From NCBI GenBank assembly GCA_965205685.1, contig OZ242174.1, positions 1,612,001-1,676,000 of the forward strand: a stretch of 64,000 bases of DNA. Reading direction: 5' to 3'. Shown here one piece after another: positions 18,639-28,027 of this stretch (position 1 is the first letter of the stretch; the number at the start of each line of letters is the position of its first letter). The stretch is from WTFY01 sp965205685 (lineage in GTDB: Bacteria > Pseudomonadota > Gammaproteobacteria > UBA4575). Below the pieces are notes generated by a model, which was not told the origin of the DNA, did no database searches, and saw only the letters and a list, made by a program, of their open reading frames with translations. Position numbers and translations under genes: made by a program.

Positions 18639-19026
18639 GGGAGCCTGCCTGTAAGCCGGGTTCTGTCTTGAACAGCCATTCATCTGGGATTCATGTCGCC
18701 ATGAACCTCTAGCAACCTACCCGGGGGCCATATGGGCCATATGCTGGAATACTCCACGCCCCCCTATTTGGTCTTGCTCTGGGTGGGGTTTGCCTAGCCA
18801 CTACTATTGCTAGTCGTGCGGTGTGCTCTTACCACGCCGTTTCACCCTTACCTGCCACCTGCCCGAATGTGATTCGGACAGGAAACCAGGCGGTCTACTC
18901 TCTGTTGCACTTTCCATGGACTCGCATCCTCCAGGCGTTACCTGGCACCCTGCCCGTAGAGCCCGGACTTTCCTCTCCCCGCATTCCCCTGAGAGAACGC
19001 GGAAAGTGACTGCTCGGCAGACTCCC
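18639..19026 (-). ncRNA. rnpB: RNase P RNA, bacterial class A
   Basis: The catalytic RNA that matures tRNA 5' ends. On the minus strand the conserved 5' core GAGGAAAGTCCGGGCTC, the CAGGGTGCCAGGTAACGCC segment, GGTAAGGGTGAAA, and the 3' part GACAGAACCCGGCTTACAGG are all present. The ends were set by the P1 helix: GGGAGTCTGCC at the 5' end pairs with GGCAGGCTCCC at the 3' end with one G-U pair, giving about 388 bases, normal for class A. It lies directly after rsmI on the same strand. Confidence 0.95.
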
Positions 19027-19034
19027 TCATGGAC

Positions 19035-19043
19035 AGTATCACA
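19035..19043 (-). promoter_or_regulatory. Possible extended -10 for rnpB
   Basis: TGT-GATACT on the minus strand lies eight bases before the first paired base of P1 and has the extended -10 form TGn. No good -35 is visible at 17 bases, and the site overlaps the end of rsmI. Strong rnpB transcription from its own promoter is normal in relatives, so the site is plausible. Confidence 0.4.
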
Positions 19044-19044
19044 T

Positions 19045-19899
19045 TCAGGGCTGTTTTTTGAGGCGCGCGTCAAGGCCCAGGGAGTACAGCCGGTTTCTCC
19101 CGAGCCCGGTATGCCTGGCAACCACCTCAACCGCATCCCGATGGGAAATACGCCCTTGCAGGTCTGCCAGAAGATGTGCGGCTTTCTCAAGGCTTTCCTC
19201 ATCTACAGACGATACATCTCCAGCAATCACCAGCACGCACTCCCCTTTGATCACTTGCGCCGCATCGTCGAGGACGCATTCGATCTGCTCGAGGCTGCCA
19301 GTCAGATGCTGCTCATGCAGCTTGGTCAGTTCTCGCAATACGGCTGCATTCCTGTTTCCCCCGAACACATGGATGCAGTCCTGGATGGAGCTGTGCAGAC
19401 GCTGGGGAGTTTCGTAGAAGACCATCGTACGTGACTCGTGCCGCAGGGACTTCAGGAATTCCCTGCGTTCAGCGACCTTTTTCGGCAAAAAGCCTTCGAA
19501 AACAAACCGGTCGGTCGGAAGACCGGAAACTGTCAATGCCGTGATCAGTGCACAAGGACCCGGGATGGGCCGTACCGCAATCCCTTTTTTACTTGCAGCA
19601 AAAACCAGTCGGAATCCAGGATCACAGATCAGGGGGGTGCCTGCATCGCAGACCAGCCCGATATCGGTCCCGCCAAGCAACTCCCGGATAACAGTTTCAA
19701 CTTTTCCAGACTCGTTGAAGTCATGCAGCGACTCCAGCCTGACGTGAATCCCATGATGATCCAGGAGCTTTTTGGTAATGCGGGTGTCTTCAGCTAGCAG
19801 CACCTGCACTTGTTTGATAGTGTCCAGTGCCCGCAAGGTAATGTCCGACAAATTACCAATTGGCGTGGCAATAATATATAAAATACCCGGAGCAGCCAT
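19045..19899 (-). CDS. rsmI: 16S rRNA 2'-O-ribose methyltransferase RsmI
   Basis: SAM-dependent enzyme that 2'-O-methylates C1402 of 16S rRNA, the same nucleotide modified by RsmH encoded nearby. The 284-residue product has the N-terminal LYIIATPIGNLSDITLRAL, AEDTRITKKLL, GLVCDAGTPLICDPGF and the GPCALITALTVSGLPTDRFVFEGFLP segment, with a typical C-terminal extension. It is divergent from lpoA with about 40 bases between starts, the arrangement known from enterics. Confidence 0.97.
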   Translation of the reverse strand: MAAPGILYIIATPIGNLSDITLRALDTIKQVQVLLAEDTRITKKLLDHHGIHVRLESLHDFNESGKVETVIRELLGGTDIGLVCDAGTPLICDPGFRLVFAASKKGIAVRPIPGPCALITALTVSGLPTDRFVFEGFLPKKVAERREFLKSLRHESRTMVFYETPQRLHSSIQDCIHVFGGNRNAAVLRELTKLHEQHLTGSLEQIECVLDDAAQVIKGECVLVIAGDVSSVDEESLEKAAHLLADLQGRISHRDAVEVVARHTGLGRNRLYSLGLDARLKKQP

Positions 19900-19939
19900 C
19901 TTGCACCCATACAGTGTTCAGGTTTGTACCCGGCGAATC

Positions 19940-21910
19940 ATGGAATCAACGCACTCAACCACACAAATAACTGCACGCATTGTAGCCCTAATGATCGTGG
20001 CATGCGCCCTGTCTGGTTGCGCGGATCTGATTCCACCTCTGGGCACACCTGCTGACGACACTGAAGAGTCCAAGCTTCACCAGGCTGGCAAATACCTTCG
20101 ATCCGGCGAGCCTGAGCAGGCGGCAAGCCTTCTTGCACAGGAGGCCAAAACAAAGCCTTCTCCGCAAAGGGAAACACTGCTGTTGCAGGCAGCAGAGACC
20201 GTGTTGCAACCGGAAACACAAAACCTGGCACGCAAGTACCTCAGTGCCATCGATGAGGCCGTACTGCCTCGTGATCTGTTTGTACGCAAACGCATTGCAA
20301 GCGCGGAACTGGAACTTTTGAATCAGCGCGTTCAGCACGCACTGGACATCCTGCCAGCCAGCATTCTCGATTACTCCCCCGAGTATAAGCCCAAGGCCCT
20401 GGCCGTGCGTGCCCAGGCCCTGCGGGCTGCTGGAGACAAGGAAAACCTGGTCAAAACCCTCGTCATGCTCAACCCCTGGCTGACGGATGCCGGACAAAAG
20501 CAAGAAAACAGTCATTCGGTGTGGGAGACTCTGATGAGTGCAGACCCGGGCGAAATCTCTGTCTGGGCCAACAGAAACCACGACTGCGACATGGATGCCT
20601 GGCTCAGTCTGGCCTATATCCAGAAGCAGTCACATACCGATATCTTCACCCTTGAAGACGAAATCCAGCAATGGCGTACACAGTTTCCTCGTCACACCAT
20701 CCCTGCCGAGATTGTTGACTCCATAACGCAGAACTGGGCCACCACCCAGGTGGCGCCCGACAGGATAGCCCTTCTGCTGCCGATGACAGGCCGCTACAGC
20801 GCGATTGCAAATGCCGTGTACGCAGGGGTCATCACTGCGCGGGAATTCGAGGAGGCTCCGGGACTGCCGCCCCAACTGGTTTTATATGACACGGGAGACG
20901 ATGCCGACATTGCATTCCGTCAGTATCAGCTGGCGGTGCGTGAGGGAGCGGATTTTGTCATTGGCCCCCTGCAAAAAGAAGCGGTACGTGCCATCGCAGA
21001 ACAAAAGCGGCTCGAAGTGCCTACCCTGTCGCTCAACTATACAAACGACGCCCTGGCAGATTCCCCGCAACTAATCCAGTTTGGCTTGCTGCCGGAAAAC
21101 GAGGCCCAGCAGGTTGCAGAACGCGCTTTCCACAACAACCTTCGAAGGGCTTTGGTGCTTATTCCAGAGGGCGAATGGGGGACACGGCTTCTGGATACCT
21201 TCACGGTGCGCTTTACCGAACTGGGAGGCACCGTCCTGCAATACGAACGGTACATTGCAAAAAATTCAGATTATTCGGGTCCCATCAAAAAGCTGCTGCA
21301 ACTTGACCAGAGCGAACAACGGCATCGTGACATAGAGCAAACGATCGGACAGGAAGCAGAATTCGAACCCCGGCGACGCCAGGATGCCGATTTTGTATTC
21401 CTGGCTGCCTTGCCACGACAAGCCAGGCTGCTGCGCCCGCAACTCAGCTATCACTATGCATCCGATCTGCCCGTTTATGCGACTTCCCACATCTTTTCCG
21501 GGAATGAGAATACATCGGCAGACCAGGATATCAATGACATCCTGTACTGTGACATCCCCTGGTTGCTGTCCGACAGTCCTGAAGTCGAGCTTTTACGGGA
21601 TTCATCTGAGCTGCAGCTGTCGAGTAGCGAATCCCGGTTGCCACGATTCGCGGCACTGGGTGTGGATGCGTACCGGGTCATTCCCCATCTGCAAAGGCTT
21701 GCCGCACACAAGTATAATCAGTTCGAAGGCATGACCGGGAACCTGAGCATCGGCGGGCAAAACCGTATCTTTCGAAAATTGACCTGGGCACAGTTTCGAA
21801 ATGGACGCCCTGAAGTACAAGAGCGCCCGAAGCTGGACTTCCCCCGGAGTTTTTCAACAATTGCGGCACATGCCGAAAATCCGCAGGCCCGACAACAGGC
21901 GTGCCAGTAG
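19940..21910 (+). CDS. lpoA: Penicillin-binding protein activator LpoA (LppC family lipoprotein)
   Basis: Outer-membrane lipoprotein that activates PBP1A from outside the peptidoglycan layer in E. coli. The 656-residue product begins with a signal peptide (MESTHSTTQITARIVALMIV) ending in the lipobox LSGC with Cys27. The N-terminal half is TPR-like helical repeats, and the C-terminal half is a periplasmic-binding-protein-like domain starting near VAPDRIALLLPMTGRYSAIA. The ATG at 19940 was chosen because only it gives the lipoprotein signal; the open frame extends upstream into rsmI. Only the family and position support the exact PBP partner. Confidence 0.88.
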   Translation: MESTHSTTQITARIVALMIVACALSGCADLIPPLGTPADDTEESKLHQAGKYLRSGEPEQAASLLAQEAKTKPSPQRETLLLQAAETVLQPETQNLARKYLSAIDEAVLPRDLFVRKRIASAELELLNQRVQHALDILPASILDYSPEYKPKALAVRAQALRAAGDKENLVKTLVMLNPWLTDAGQKQENSHSVWETLMSADPGEISVWANRNHDCDMDAWLSLAYIQKQSHTDIFTLEDEIQQWRTQFPRHTIPAEIVDSITQNWATTQVAPDRIALLLPMTGRYSAIANAVYAGVITAREFEEAPGLPPQLVLYDTGDDADIAFRQYQLAVREGADFVIGPLQKEAVRAIAEQKRLEVPTLSLNYTNDALADSPQLIQFGLLPENEAQQVAERAFHNNLRRALVLIPEGEWGTRLLDTFTVRFTELGGTVLQYERYIAKNSDYSGPIKKLLQLDQSEQRHRDIEQTIGQEAEFEPRRRQDADFVFLAALPRQARLLRPQLSYHYASDLPVYATSHIFSGNENTSADQDINDILYCDIPWLLSDSPEVELLRDSSELQLSSSESRLPRFAALGVDAYRVIPHLQRLAAHKYNQFEGMTGNLSIGGQNRIFRKLTWAQFRNGRPEVQERPKLDFPRSFSTIAAHAENPQARQQACQ

Positions 21911-21967
21911 CCGCAGCCACCCGTTTATCTGCCGTACTGGCTCCGACGAATAGAAACCGAATCCTGG

Positions 21968-22564
21968 ATGTTGCACATGAAACCCGAAGCGCGAATCAAG
22001 GAGCTGTTTGATGCCAGCATCTCTACCAAGCAGGACAGCACGGAAAAGCTGGCAACCCCGATTGCCGAGGCTGCCAAACTCATAGTCTGTTCCCTGAGAA
22101 ACCAGGGCAAGATCCTGACCTGCGGAAACGGGGGCTCTGCTGCAGATGCGCAGCATTTCTCATCCGAATTACTGAACCGATTTGAAAAGGAACGGGAAGG
22201 CTTGGCCGCGCTGGCCCTGACCACGGACAGTTCCACCCTCACTTCGATTGCCAACGATTACGATTACGAAAAAATTTTTTCCAAGCAGGTACTGGCTCTT
22301 GGACACAGCGGGGATGTACTGATGGCCATCACAACCAGTGGACAATCCGCGAATGTGCTGGCAGCGGTCTCTGCCGCACACCAGAAAAACATGTCGGTAG
22401 TTGCATTATCCGGCAAAGATGGCGGTGACTTTCCTTCCGTGCTGCGGCCCGGGGACATCGAAATCCGTGTACCGAGCAAATCCACGGCACGGATACAGGA
22501 GGTACACCTGCTGATACTTCATTGTCTGTGTGATCTGATCGACCATGAGTTCGTCGGCAACTGA
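21968..22564 (+). CDS. diaA: SIS-domain phosphosugar isomerase-like protein, DiaA/GmhA type
   Basis: The 198-residue protein is a single SIS domain with CGNGGSAADAQHFSSEL, LTTDSSTLTSIANDYDYEKIFSKQ and ITTSGQSANVLAA, the pattern of GmhA (sedoheptulose-7-phosphate isomerase) and its paralogue DiaA, the DnaA-binding initiation regulator. Its position after lpoA is that of diaA in enterics, which favours DiaA. Sequence alone does not exclude GmhA activity. The first methionine (21968) or the fourth residue (MKPEARIKELF) could be the start. Confidence 0.8.
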   Translation: MLHMKPEARIKELFDASISTKQDSTEKLATPIAEAAKLIVCSLRNQGKILTCGNGGSAADAQHFSSELLNRFEKEREGLAALALTTDSSTLTSIANDYDYEKIFSKQVLALGHSGDVLMAITTSGQSANVLAAVSAAHQKNMSVVALSGKDGGDFPSVLRPGDIEIRVPSKSTARIQEVHLLILHCLCDLIDHEFVGN

Positions 22565-22580
22565 TCGCTTTTGAGCCTGC

Positions 22581-23975
22581 ATGTCCCTGCCCTCCCATGT
22601 CGTTCGCAGTTTCGTTGATGCTTGCGGCAACGAGTCTGTGCTGACCGACCCGGGCGAGTGCTGGACCTACGGATTTGACAACAGCAGGCAGCACGCCTGT
22701 CCCGACCTGGTCGTACTGCCACAAGATTCGGAGCAAATCCAGGCATGTGTGAGGCTTTGCAGGCAGTTCCATGTCCCATTGACAACGCGCGGGCGCGGCA
22801 CGAACACCACAGGAGCCGCCGTGCCACTGCGCTCTGGAATTGTGCTTTCAACCGAAAGGATGGACCGGATACTGGAAATGGATGCGGCCAACCGGAGCAT
22901 GCGGGTTGAACCGGGCGTCCTGAATTCCACCGTGCAGGAACATGCCTCCGAATATGGCCTTTTCTGGCCCCCGGACCCGGGCAGTGCCGATTACTGTACC
23001 GTGGGGGGGAACCTGGCCTGCAATGCCGCTGGCCCTCGTGCGCTCAAATACGGAACTTGCCGTGAGAACACGCTGGAGGTACTTGCGGTGACCGGAACCG
23101 GCAATATGATCCGTACCGGCTCTGCCACCACGAAAGGGGTGGTAGGCCTGGATCTGACACGTTTGCTGATCGGTTCTGAAGGCATCCTGGCAGTCATCAC
23201 CGAGGCACGGCTGAAACTGAGTGCTGCTGCGGAACGCACCGATACGATTCGCGCATCCTACCTCGACACGCAGTCGGCCATCGATGCCGTAGTTTGCATC
23301 CTCGCGCAAAGTGCCCTGCCCTGTGCCTTGGAGTTCATTGACGAGGGATCGCTGAACCTGATTCGCACCCAGGAAGCAATATCCCTGGACAGCGATGTCA
23401 AAGCCATGCTGATCATCGAGGTGGATGGCCTGATGCAGACCGTGGATGCCAACGTCGCCGCGGTCCTCAAGGCTGCAAAAAATCCCGGATGTGTGGATTT
23501 GCTGAACGCCAGTGAACCCCGGCACAGAAAAGAGCTATGGCAGGCACGCAAAGTGCTGTCGCAGGCATTGCGCGGCTTTGCACCCAGCAAGATCAATGAA
23601 GACGTGGTCGTGCCCGTTTCCCGGCTGCCCACCTTGCTGCAGGAGCTCGAGTTTCTCGCCCAGAAATTCTCCATTCCCATTTTCAATTTTGGCCATGCCG
23701 GAAACGGAAACATACATGTCAACTTGTTGTATGACGAGTCAGACAGCCAGCAGGCCACTTCGGCCCGCAACTGCCTGAACGAGGTTTTCGATCTGGTTTT
23801 GAAGCTGGACGGCTCGCTGTCCGGTGAGCATGGCGTCGGAATTTCCAAACGAAACTGGGTTGACAAAGAACTCGGACCCGAAGTACTGGGCCTGATGCAT
23901 CAAATCAAGCAGCAATTTGATCCTGACAACATCCTGAACCCGGACAAGGTGCTGCCAGACCTGACCGCGGGCTGA
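22581..23975 (+). CDS. FAD-linked oxidase of the GlcD/D-lactate dehydrogenase family
   Basis: The 464-residue product has the FAD_binding_4 (VAO/PCMH) domain with LTTRGRGTNTTGAAVP and PDPGSADYCTVGGNLACNAAG, and the C-terminal FAD-oxidase domain ending in the conserved GHAGNGNIHVNLL, GSLSGEHGVGISKR and FDPDNILNPDK. These are the marks of D-2-hydroxyacid dehydrogenases (GlcD, D-lactate dehydrogenase, D-2-hydroxyglutarate dehydrogenase). The substrate cannot be told from sequence. It starts 17 bases after diaA and converges with sspB. No GlcE or GlcF subunits are adjacent. Confidence 0.87.
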   Translation: MSLPSHVVRSFVDACGNESVLTDPGECWTYGFDNSRQHACPDLVVLPQDSEQIQACVRLCRQFHVPLTTRGRGTNTTGAAVPLRSGIVLSTERMDRILEMDAANRSMRVEPGVLNSTVQEHASEYGLFWPPDPGSADYCTVGGNLACNAAGPRALKYGTCRENTLEVLAVTGTGNMIRTGSATTKGVVGLDLTRLLIGSEGILAVITEARLKLSAAAERTDTIRASYLDTQSAIDAVVCILAQSALPCALEFIDEGSLNLIRTQEAISLDSDVKAMLIIEVDGLMQTVDANVAAVLKAAKNPGCVDLLNASEPRHRKELWQARKVLSQALRGFAPSKINEDVVVPVSRLPTLLQELEFLAQKFSIPIFNFGHAGNGNIHVNLLYDESDSQQATSARNCLNEVFDLVLKLDGSLSGEHGVGISKRNWVDKELGPEVLGLMHQIKQQFDPDNILNPDKVLPDLTAG

Positions 23976-23994
23976 TTCAAGTCGCTGGTGCGCA

Positions 23995-24366
23995 CTACTT
24001 GACGGCACGCAAGTGAGGCCGATCAGGTTTGGCCGGACCTGTGGCTGGAGGCAAATCATCATCTTCGGGAAACATCATGCCCTGTCCATTTTCGCGGGCG
24101 TAAATTGCACATACACATTTGACTGGAATCACCACACTGATTGAACTGCCTGAGAACCGGGCATCGAAGCGGACCATGTCCTGTCCGAGATCAAGGGACT
24201 GAACTGCCATCGGCCCGATGTTGAGGACGATCTTGTCGTCTTCCACAAATTCGCTCGGCACCTGAACCTGCTCATTGTCGGCATTGACAAGAATGTGCGG
24301 AGTCATCCGGTTATCCACGATCCAGTCATACATCGCACGGATCAGGTAGGGGCGACTCGGAGTCAT
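23995..24366 (-). CDS. sspB: ClpXP adaptor SspB
   Basis: Adaptor that delivers ssrA-tagged proteins to ClpXP. The 123-residue product begins MTPSRPYLIRAMYDWIVDN, has the ssrA-binding fold segments TPHILVNAD and ARFSGSSISVVIPV, then a flexible acidic and proline-rich linker. It ends in RPHLRAVK, the ClpX-binding XB motif. The start at 24366 was chosen by family N-terminus; nine extra in-frame codons upstream are unlike the family. It follows sspA as in the classical sspAB operon. Confidence 0.95.
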   Translation of the reverse strand: MTPSRPYLIRAMYDWIVDNRMTPHILVNADNEQVQVPSEFVEDDKIVLNIGPMAVQSLDLGQDMVRFDARFSGSSISVVIPVKCVCAIYARENGQGMMFPEDDDLPPATGPAKPDRPHLRAVK

Positions 24367-24416
24367 TTCAGGGAACCACTGAAGGCTCGGCAAAGAGCGT
24401 TACCGTGAGAGTTTTT

Positions 24417-25052
24417 TCAAGACGAGTCCGGGCGCGCTTCCACTTCCGCTTCCGAAAGACTGCTTCTGAACGAGGGCCGGTTGAACACACGTTGTGCATA
24501 TTCTGCAATGGGCTTGATCGTGGGGCCCAGATCGATGCCCAGGCGGGGCAATCTCCACAGGATAGGAGCGATACTGCAGTCGACCAGGCTGAATTCATCA
24601 CTCAGGAAATAGGGTTTGACCTTGAACAGCTCTGCCACCGAAAGCAGGCTCTCCTGCAGCTCTTTTCTTGCCTTGTTTGCCACAGTTGCCTTGTTGGAAT
24701 ACAGCTTCACCAAAGGTCCGTACCAATCTCTTTCGATCCGAAAAAGCATCAGGCGTGACCTGGAGCGCGACACCGGGTCCACGGGCATCAGTGGCGGGTG
24801 CGGAAAACGTTCATCCAGATATTCCATGATGACGCGCGCATCATACAAGACCAGTTCACGGTCGGTCAGGGTGGGAACCGTGTTATAGGGATTAATATCC
24901 AACAAATCCTCCGGCTTGTTGTCGGGATCGATGTAGACGACGTCAACCGTGATGTCCTTTTCTGCCAGAACCACACGCACACGGTGACTTTGCGCACAGC
25001 TAGGATCAGAAAACAACGTCATGCCGGAACGGCGATTCGCTACTAAAACCAT
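24417..25052 (-). CDS. sspA: Stringent starvation protein A
   Basis: GST-fold protein that binds RNA polymerase and modulates stress transcription. The 211-residue product has the thioredoxin-like N-domain (MTLFSDPSCAQSHRVRVVLAEK), the PYNTVPTLTDRELVLYDARVIMEYLDERFPHPPLMP region (quoted in part by family) and an all-helical C-domain. The start at 25052 is backed by a GGGAGG site four bases upstream. It lies between petC and sspB, the common gammaproteobacterial order. Confidence 0.95.
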   Translation of the reverse strand: MVLVANRRSGMTLFSDPSCAQSHRVRVVLAEKDITVDVVYIDPDNKPEDLLDINPYNTVPTLTDRELVLYDARVIMEYLDERFPHPPLMPVDPVSRSRSRLMLFRIERDWYGPLVKLYSNKATVANKARKELQESLLSVAELFKVKPYFLSDEFSLVDCSIAPILWRLPRLGIDLGPTIKPIAEYAQRVFNRPSFRSSLSEAEVEARPDSS

Positions 25053-25096
25053 GTGCCTCCCTTAGACATGCAAGACCTTACCACCTGCAAAAGCTG

Positions 25097-25858
25097 TCAA
25101 TGGATATCCATCCAGTAGTTTTTCTTCAAAAAGTAGGCAAGTGTTCCCAGCACTGCAAGGAAAAACAGGACACCGATGCCTATTTTCTTGCGCACCAGCT
25201 GGGCTGGCTCACTCAGATAAGCCAAGAAATTGACTGTATCCACCACTACCTGCTCGTATTCCTCTTCGCTGAGCACCCCCGGGTGCACCATTTCAAACCG
25301 GTCAAACACAGGATGCTCCCTGCCGTTTTCGTCTGCCTCACCATGAAATACCGCTTTTTGTGGTCCCTGTAAATTGAACAGCACATGCGGCATCGCCGTA
25401 TTGGGCAAGTGCAGGTTGTTTACGCCGAAAGGACGTGTCTCATCGACATAGAATGTTTTCAGGAACTCATACACCGCCTGGGGGCCGATCGCACGCACAT
25501 GAGTGCTGAGATCAGGGGGATCAATTCCGAGAAACCAGTCCATGGCATCTTCCCTCTTCATGGCAACAGTCATCAGATCACCAAATTTCTGCTCGGTGAA
25601 GATCATGTTGTTTTTCATCAGATCTTCACTGATGCCCAGATCGTCTGCAACCCGCTTGTAGCGGCTGTGCTGGGCGGGATGGCAGCTCAGGCAGTAATTG
25701 ACAAAATACTTGGCGCCCCGCTGCAATGAGGTCCGGTTGCTCAAATCGATATCGATTTTCCCGAAGCTTCCTTTTTCATACATGCTGGTTCCCGCAGCCC
25801 AGGCAACGCTGCTCGACAGCAGGACAAGTACAACCGCCAAAACTTTCATACGGACCAT
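25097..25858 (-). CDS. petC: Cytochrome c1 of the bc1 complex
   Basis: Periplasm-facing heme subunit that passes electrons from the Rieske protein to cytochrome c. The product (about 253 residues) has a signal peptide (MKVLAVVLVLLSSSVAWA), the heme site CLSCH near residue 55, the axial methionine region NTAMPHVLF and a C-terminal membrane anchor (IGIGVLFFLAVLGTLAYFL). The ATG at 25858 overlaps the petB stop; an internal ATG at 25849 is also possible. A longer upstream frame lies in petB. Confidence 0.95.
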   Translation of the reverse strand: MVRMKVLAVVLVLLSSSVAWAAGTSMYEKGSFGKIDIDLSNRTSLQRGAKYFVNYCLSCHPAQHSRYKRVADDLGISEDLMKNNMIFTEQKFGDLMTVAMKREDAMDWFLGIDPPDLSTHVRAIGPQAVYEFLKTFYVDETRPFGVNNLHLPNTAMPHVLFNLQGPQKAVFHGEADENGREHPVFDRFEMVHPGVLSEEEYEQVVVDTVNFLAYLSEPAQLVRKKIGIGVLFFLAVLGTLAYFLKKNYWMDIH

Positions 25859-27249
25859 CAGGATGTGACTCTCGCGGGCACTTCTTTTTCCTGGCTCAGA
25901 TTCGGGAACAATGGCAGCAACAGCGTGACCACCAGAAATGCTGCCGGGATGATCCATGTCTCCCAGATCAGTTCAGGGTACTCGGAAGTGTTCATGAAAA
26001 CGTCATACAGCGTGATGGCACCCAGCAAGATTACAAAACTGCTGATCCAGAACACTGCACCGTGCGGCCTGCTGTAGGTCCAAAGCACCACAAAAAACAG
26101 GAAGTACAGCTCCGTGAAGCGCAGCGCCAACTGCGAATACAGGGGAGTAACCGCGTTCAGGCCCAGGTATCCAAGAATAATAAACGTAATGGCGAACACC
26201 AGCAGGTTGACCTTGAACAGAACGCTTCGGTAACGAATGGACTTGATCGGATTGCGATCTATCCAGGGCAGGAAAAACAGCACGACGATCGCAAGCACCA
26301 TGCCCACGAACCCGCCAAAAGGATCCGGGATGGCCCGCAATACCGTATAAAAAGGAGTGAAATACCAGATGGGAGCGATGTGCTCCGGTGTGTTCAGAGT
26401 ATTCGCCGGGTCAAAATTGGCATGCTCCAGGAAATAGCCGTACATGTCAGGAATAAAGAACACCACCACTGAAAAAATAGCCAGAAACACGACCGCGCCG
26501 AATATGTCCTTGACGGTGTAGTACGGATGAAACGGGACGCCATCAACAGGAATTCCGTCTGCATCCTTGGTTTTCTTGATTTCGACACCGTCGGGATTGT
26601 TGGAGCCCACCTCGTGCAGTGCCAGAATGTGGCCGATCACCAGGGCCAGCAATGCAAGCGGCATGGCAATGACATGCAGCGCGAAAAACCGGTTCAGGGT
26701 AGCATCAGAGATGACGAAATCCCCGCGAATCCACTCGGAAATCGCCTCGCCGATGTACGGAATCGTATTGAACAGGTTGATGATGACTTGCGCACCCCAG
26801 TACGACATGTTGCCCCAAGGCAGCAAGTACCCCATGAAGGCCTCAGCCATCAGCGCGACGTAGATCAGCATCCCAAAAATCCAGATCAGTTCACGGGGGT
26901 TCTTGAACGAGCCATACATCAGCCCGCGAAACATGTGCAAGTACACCACGATGAAAAAGAACGATGCGCCGGTGGAGTGCATGTAGCGAATCAGCCAACC
27001 CCAGTTAACATCCCGCATGATGTGCTCCACCGAGGCGAATGCCAGCTCCGCATCGGGCTTGTAATGCATGGTCAGGAAAATGCCGCTAAAGATCTGGATC
27101 ACCAGAACTAGCAGGGCGAGGGAGCCGAAAAAATACCAGAAGTTGAAATTTTTGGGCGCGTAGTACTCAGCGAAGTGGTCTCTCCACATCTTGCTCAGTG
27201 GGAAACGCGCATCAATCCATCCGAGCAGGCCCCCTGCTTGTTCACTCAT
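25858..27249 (-). CDS. petB: Cytochrome b of the bc1 complex
   Basis: Membrane quinol-oxidising core subunit holding two hemes b. The 463-residue protein has the first heme-ligand helix pair in IRYMHSTGASFFFIVVYLH and the second in ALHVIAMPLALLALVIGHI, each with two histidines about 13-14 residues apart. The Qo-site PEWY-equivalent appears as APIWYFTPFY. The tail beyond the usual eight spans includes extra hydrophobic segments, so the protein is somewhat longer than the common length of about 400-430 residues. It overlaps petA by four bases. Confidence 0.95.
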   Translation of the reverse strand: MSEQAGGLLGWIDARFPLSKMWRDHFAEYYAPKNFNFWYFFGSLALLVLVIQIFSGIFLTMHYKPDAELAFASVEHIMRDVNWGWLIRYMHSTGASFFFIVVYLHMFRGLMYGSFKNPRELIWIFGMLIYVALMAEAFMGYLLPWGNMSYWGAQVIINLFNTIPYIGEAISEWIRGDFVISDATLNRFFALHVIAMPLALLALVIGHILALHEVGSNNPDGVEIKKTKDADGIPVDGVPFHPYYTVKDIFGAVVFLAIFSVVVFFIPDMYGYFLEHANFDPANTLNTPEHIAPIWYFTPFYTVLRAIPDPFGGFVGMVLAIVVLFFLPWIDRNPIKSIRYRSVLFKVNLLVFAITFIILGYLGLNAVTPLYSQLALRFTELYFLFFVVLWTYSRPHGAVFWISSFVILLGAITLYDVFMNTSEYPELIWETWIIPAAFLVVTLLLPLFPNLSQEKEVPARVTS

Positions 27250-27839
27250 GCAGCGGCCTCTTCTCTGGTCATTCCAATCAGTATGCGTCCATCACTCAGG
27301 AAGTAATAGGGGGGGACTTCAAGGTTCTTGTTCGCCGGCACATTCTTGTACACGCGCCCAGCCAGGTCGAACCTCGACCCATGACAGGCGCAGTAGAACC
27401 CACCCTGCCAGTTTGCACTGATCGTACCCGGTTCAGGACGGTATTCCGGGGCGCAGCCGAGATGGGTGCAGATACCGATCAGCACCAGAAATTCTTTCTT
27501 GATGGACCGGAATTCATTTTGTGCAAACGCCGGTTGCTGGCCTTCCCTGGATTCGGGGTCACGCAGTTTGGGCGTCAATGCACCCAGGGATTCCACCATC
27601 TCCGGGGTGCGGCGAATAATCCACACGGGTTTCCTGCGCCAGATTTCCTGGATCTGCTGGCCTGGCTGCATCTTGCTCACATCCACCTCAACCGGGGCAC
27701 CTGCTGCACGTGCACTCGCACTTGGATTCATGCTCGATACAAAGGGCCAGGCCGTGATGACTGCACCCACCCCGCCGACAATAGCTACTCCGCCCGTCAG
27801 CGCCTTGCGACGGCCATGATCGATTTTGTCATTTGCCAT
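27246..27839 (-). CDS. petA: Rieske iron-sulfur subunit of the bc1 complex
   Basis: Carries the [2Fe-2S] cluster that accepts an electron from quinol. The 197-residue product has a twin-arginine-like N-terminus (GRRKALTGG) leading into one membrane span, and the cluster-binding boxes CTHLGC and CACHGSRFD near residues 143 and 164. It starts the petABC operon; a sigma70-like promoter lies about 140 bases upstream. Confidence 0.97.
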   Translation of the reverse strand: MANDKIDHGRRKALTGGVAIVGGVGAVITAWPFVSSMNPSASARAAGAPVEVDVSKMQPGQQIQEIWRRKPVWIIRRTPEMVESLGALTPKLRDPESREGQQPAFAQNEFRSIKKEFLVLIGICTHLGCAPEYRPEPGTISANWQGGFYCACHGSRFDLAGRVYKNVPANKNLEVPPYYFLSDGRILIGMTREEAAA

Positions 27840-27975
27840 GTAAAAGTTTCCTCGTCACCCCAATAAGGCGTCAGGCCGCAAAGCAGGCAACAAGCAGTTC
27901 GTACGTGTGTTCAGAAAATCCAGTCCGGGCGTTTTCGGTGTTGGATCAAAGGATGTCAGTCTATAAAAGATGCGT

Positions 27976-28004
27976 AGGATGGCCCAAGATCCAAAATCCG
28001 TCAA
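27976..28004 (-). promoter_or_regulatory. Candidate sigma70 promoter for petABC
   Basis: The minus strand has TTGACG (27999-28004), 17 bases, then CATCCT (27976-27981). It lies in the 188-base gap between the nif3-like gene and petA, leaving an untranslated leader of about 130 bases. A good -35 and weaker -10 make it plausible but unproven. Confidence 0.5.
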
Positions 28005-28027
28005 GTGGAATACCGGGGAATGCCGAT

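Noticed and set aside
18821..19434. ORFs over the RNase P RNA region
   Set aside because: The conserved rnpB core and P1 pairing explain the region; translations are random.
19772..19939. Extended lpoA start with 56 extra residues
   Set aside because: The extension overlaps rsmI on the opposite strand and would bury the lipoprotein signal and lipobox.
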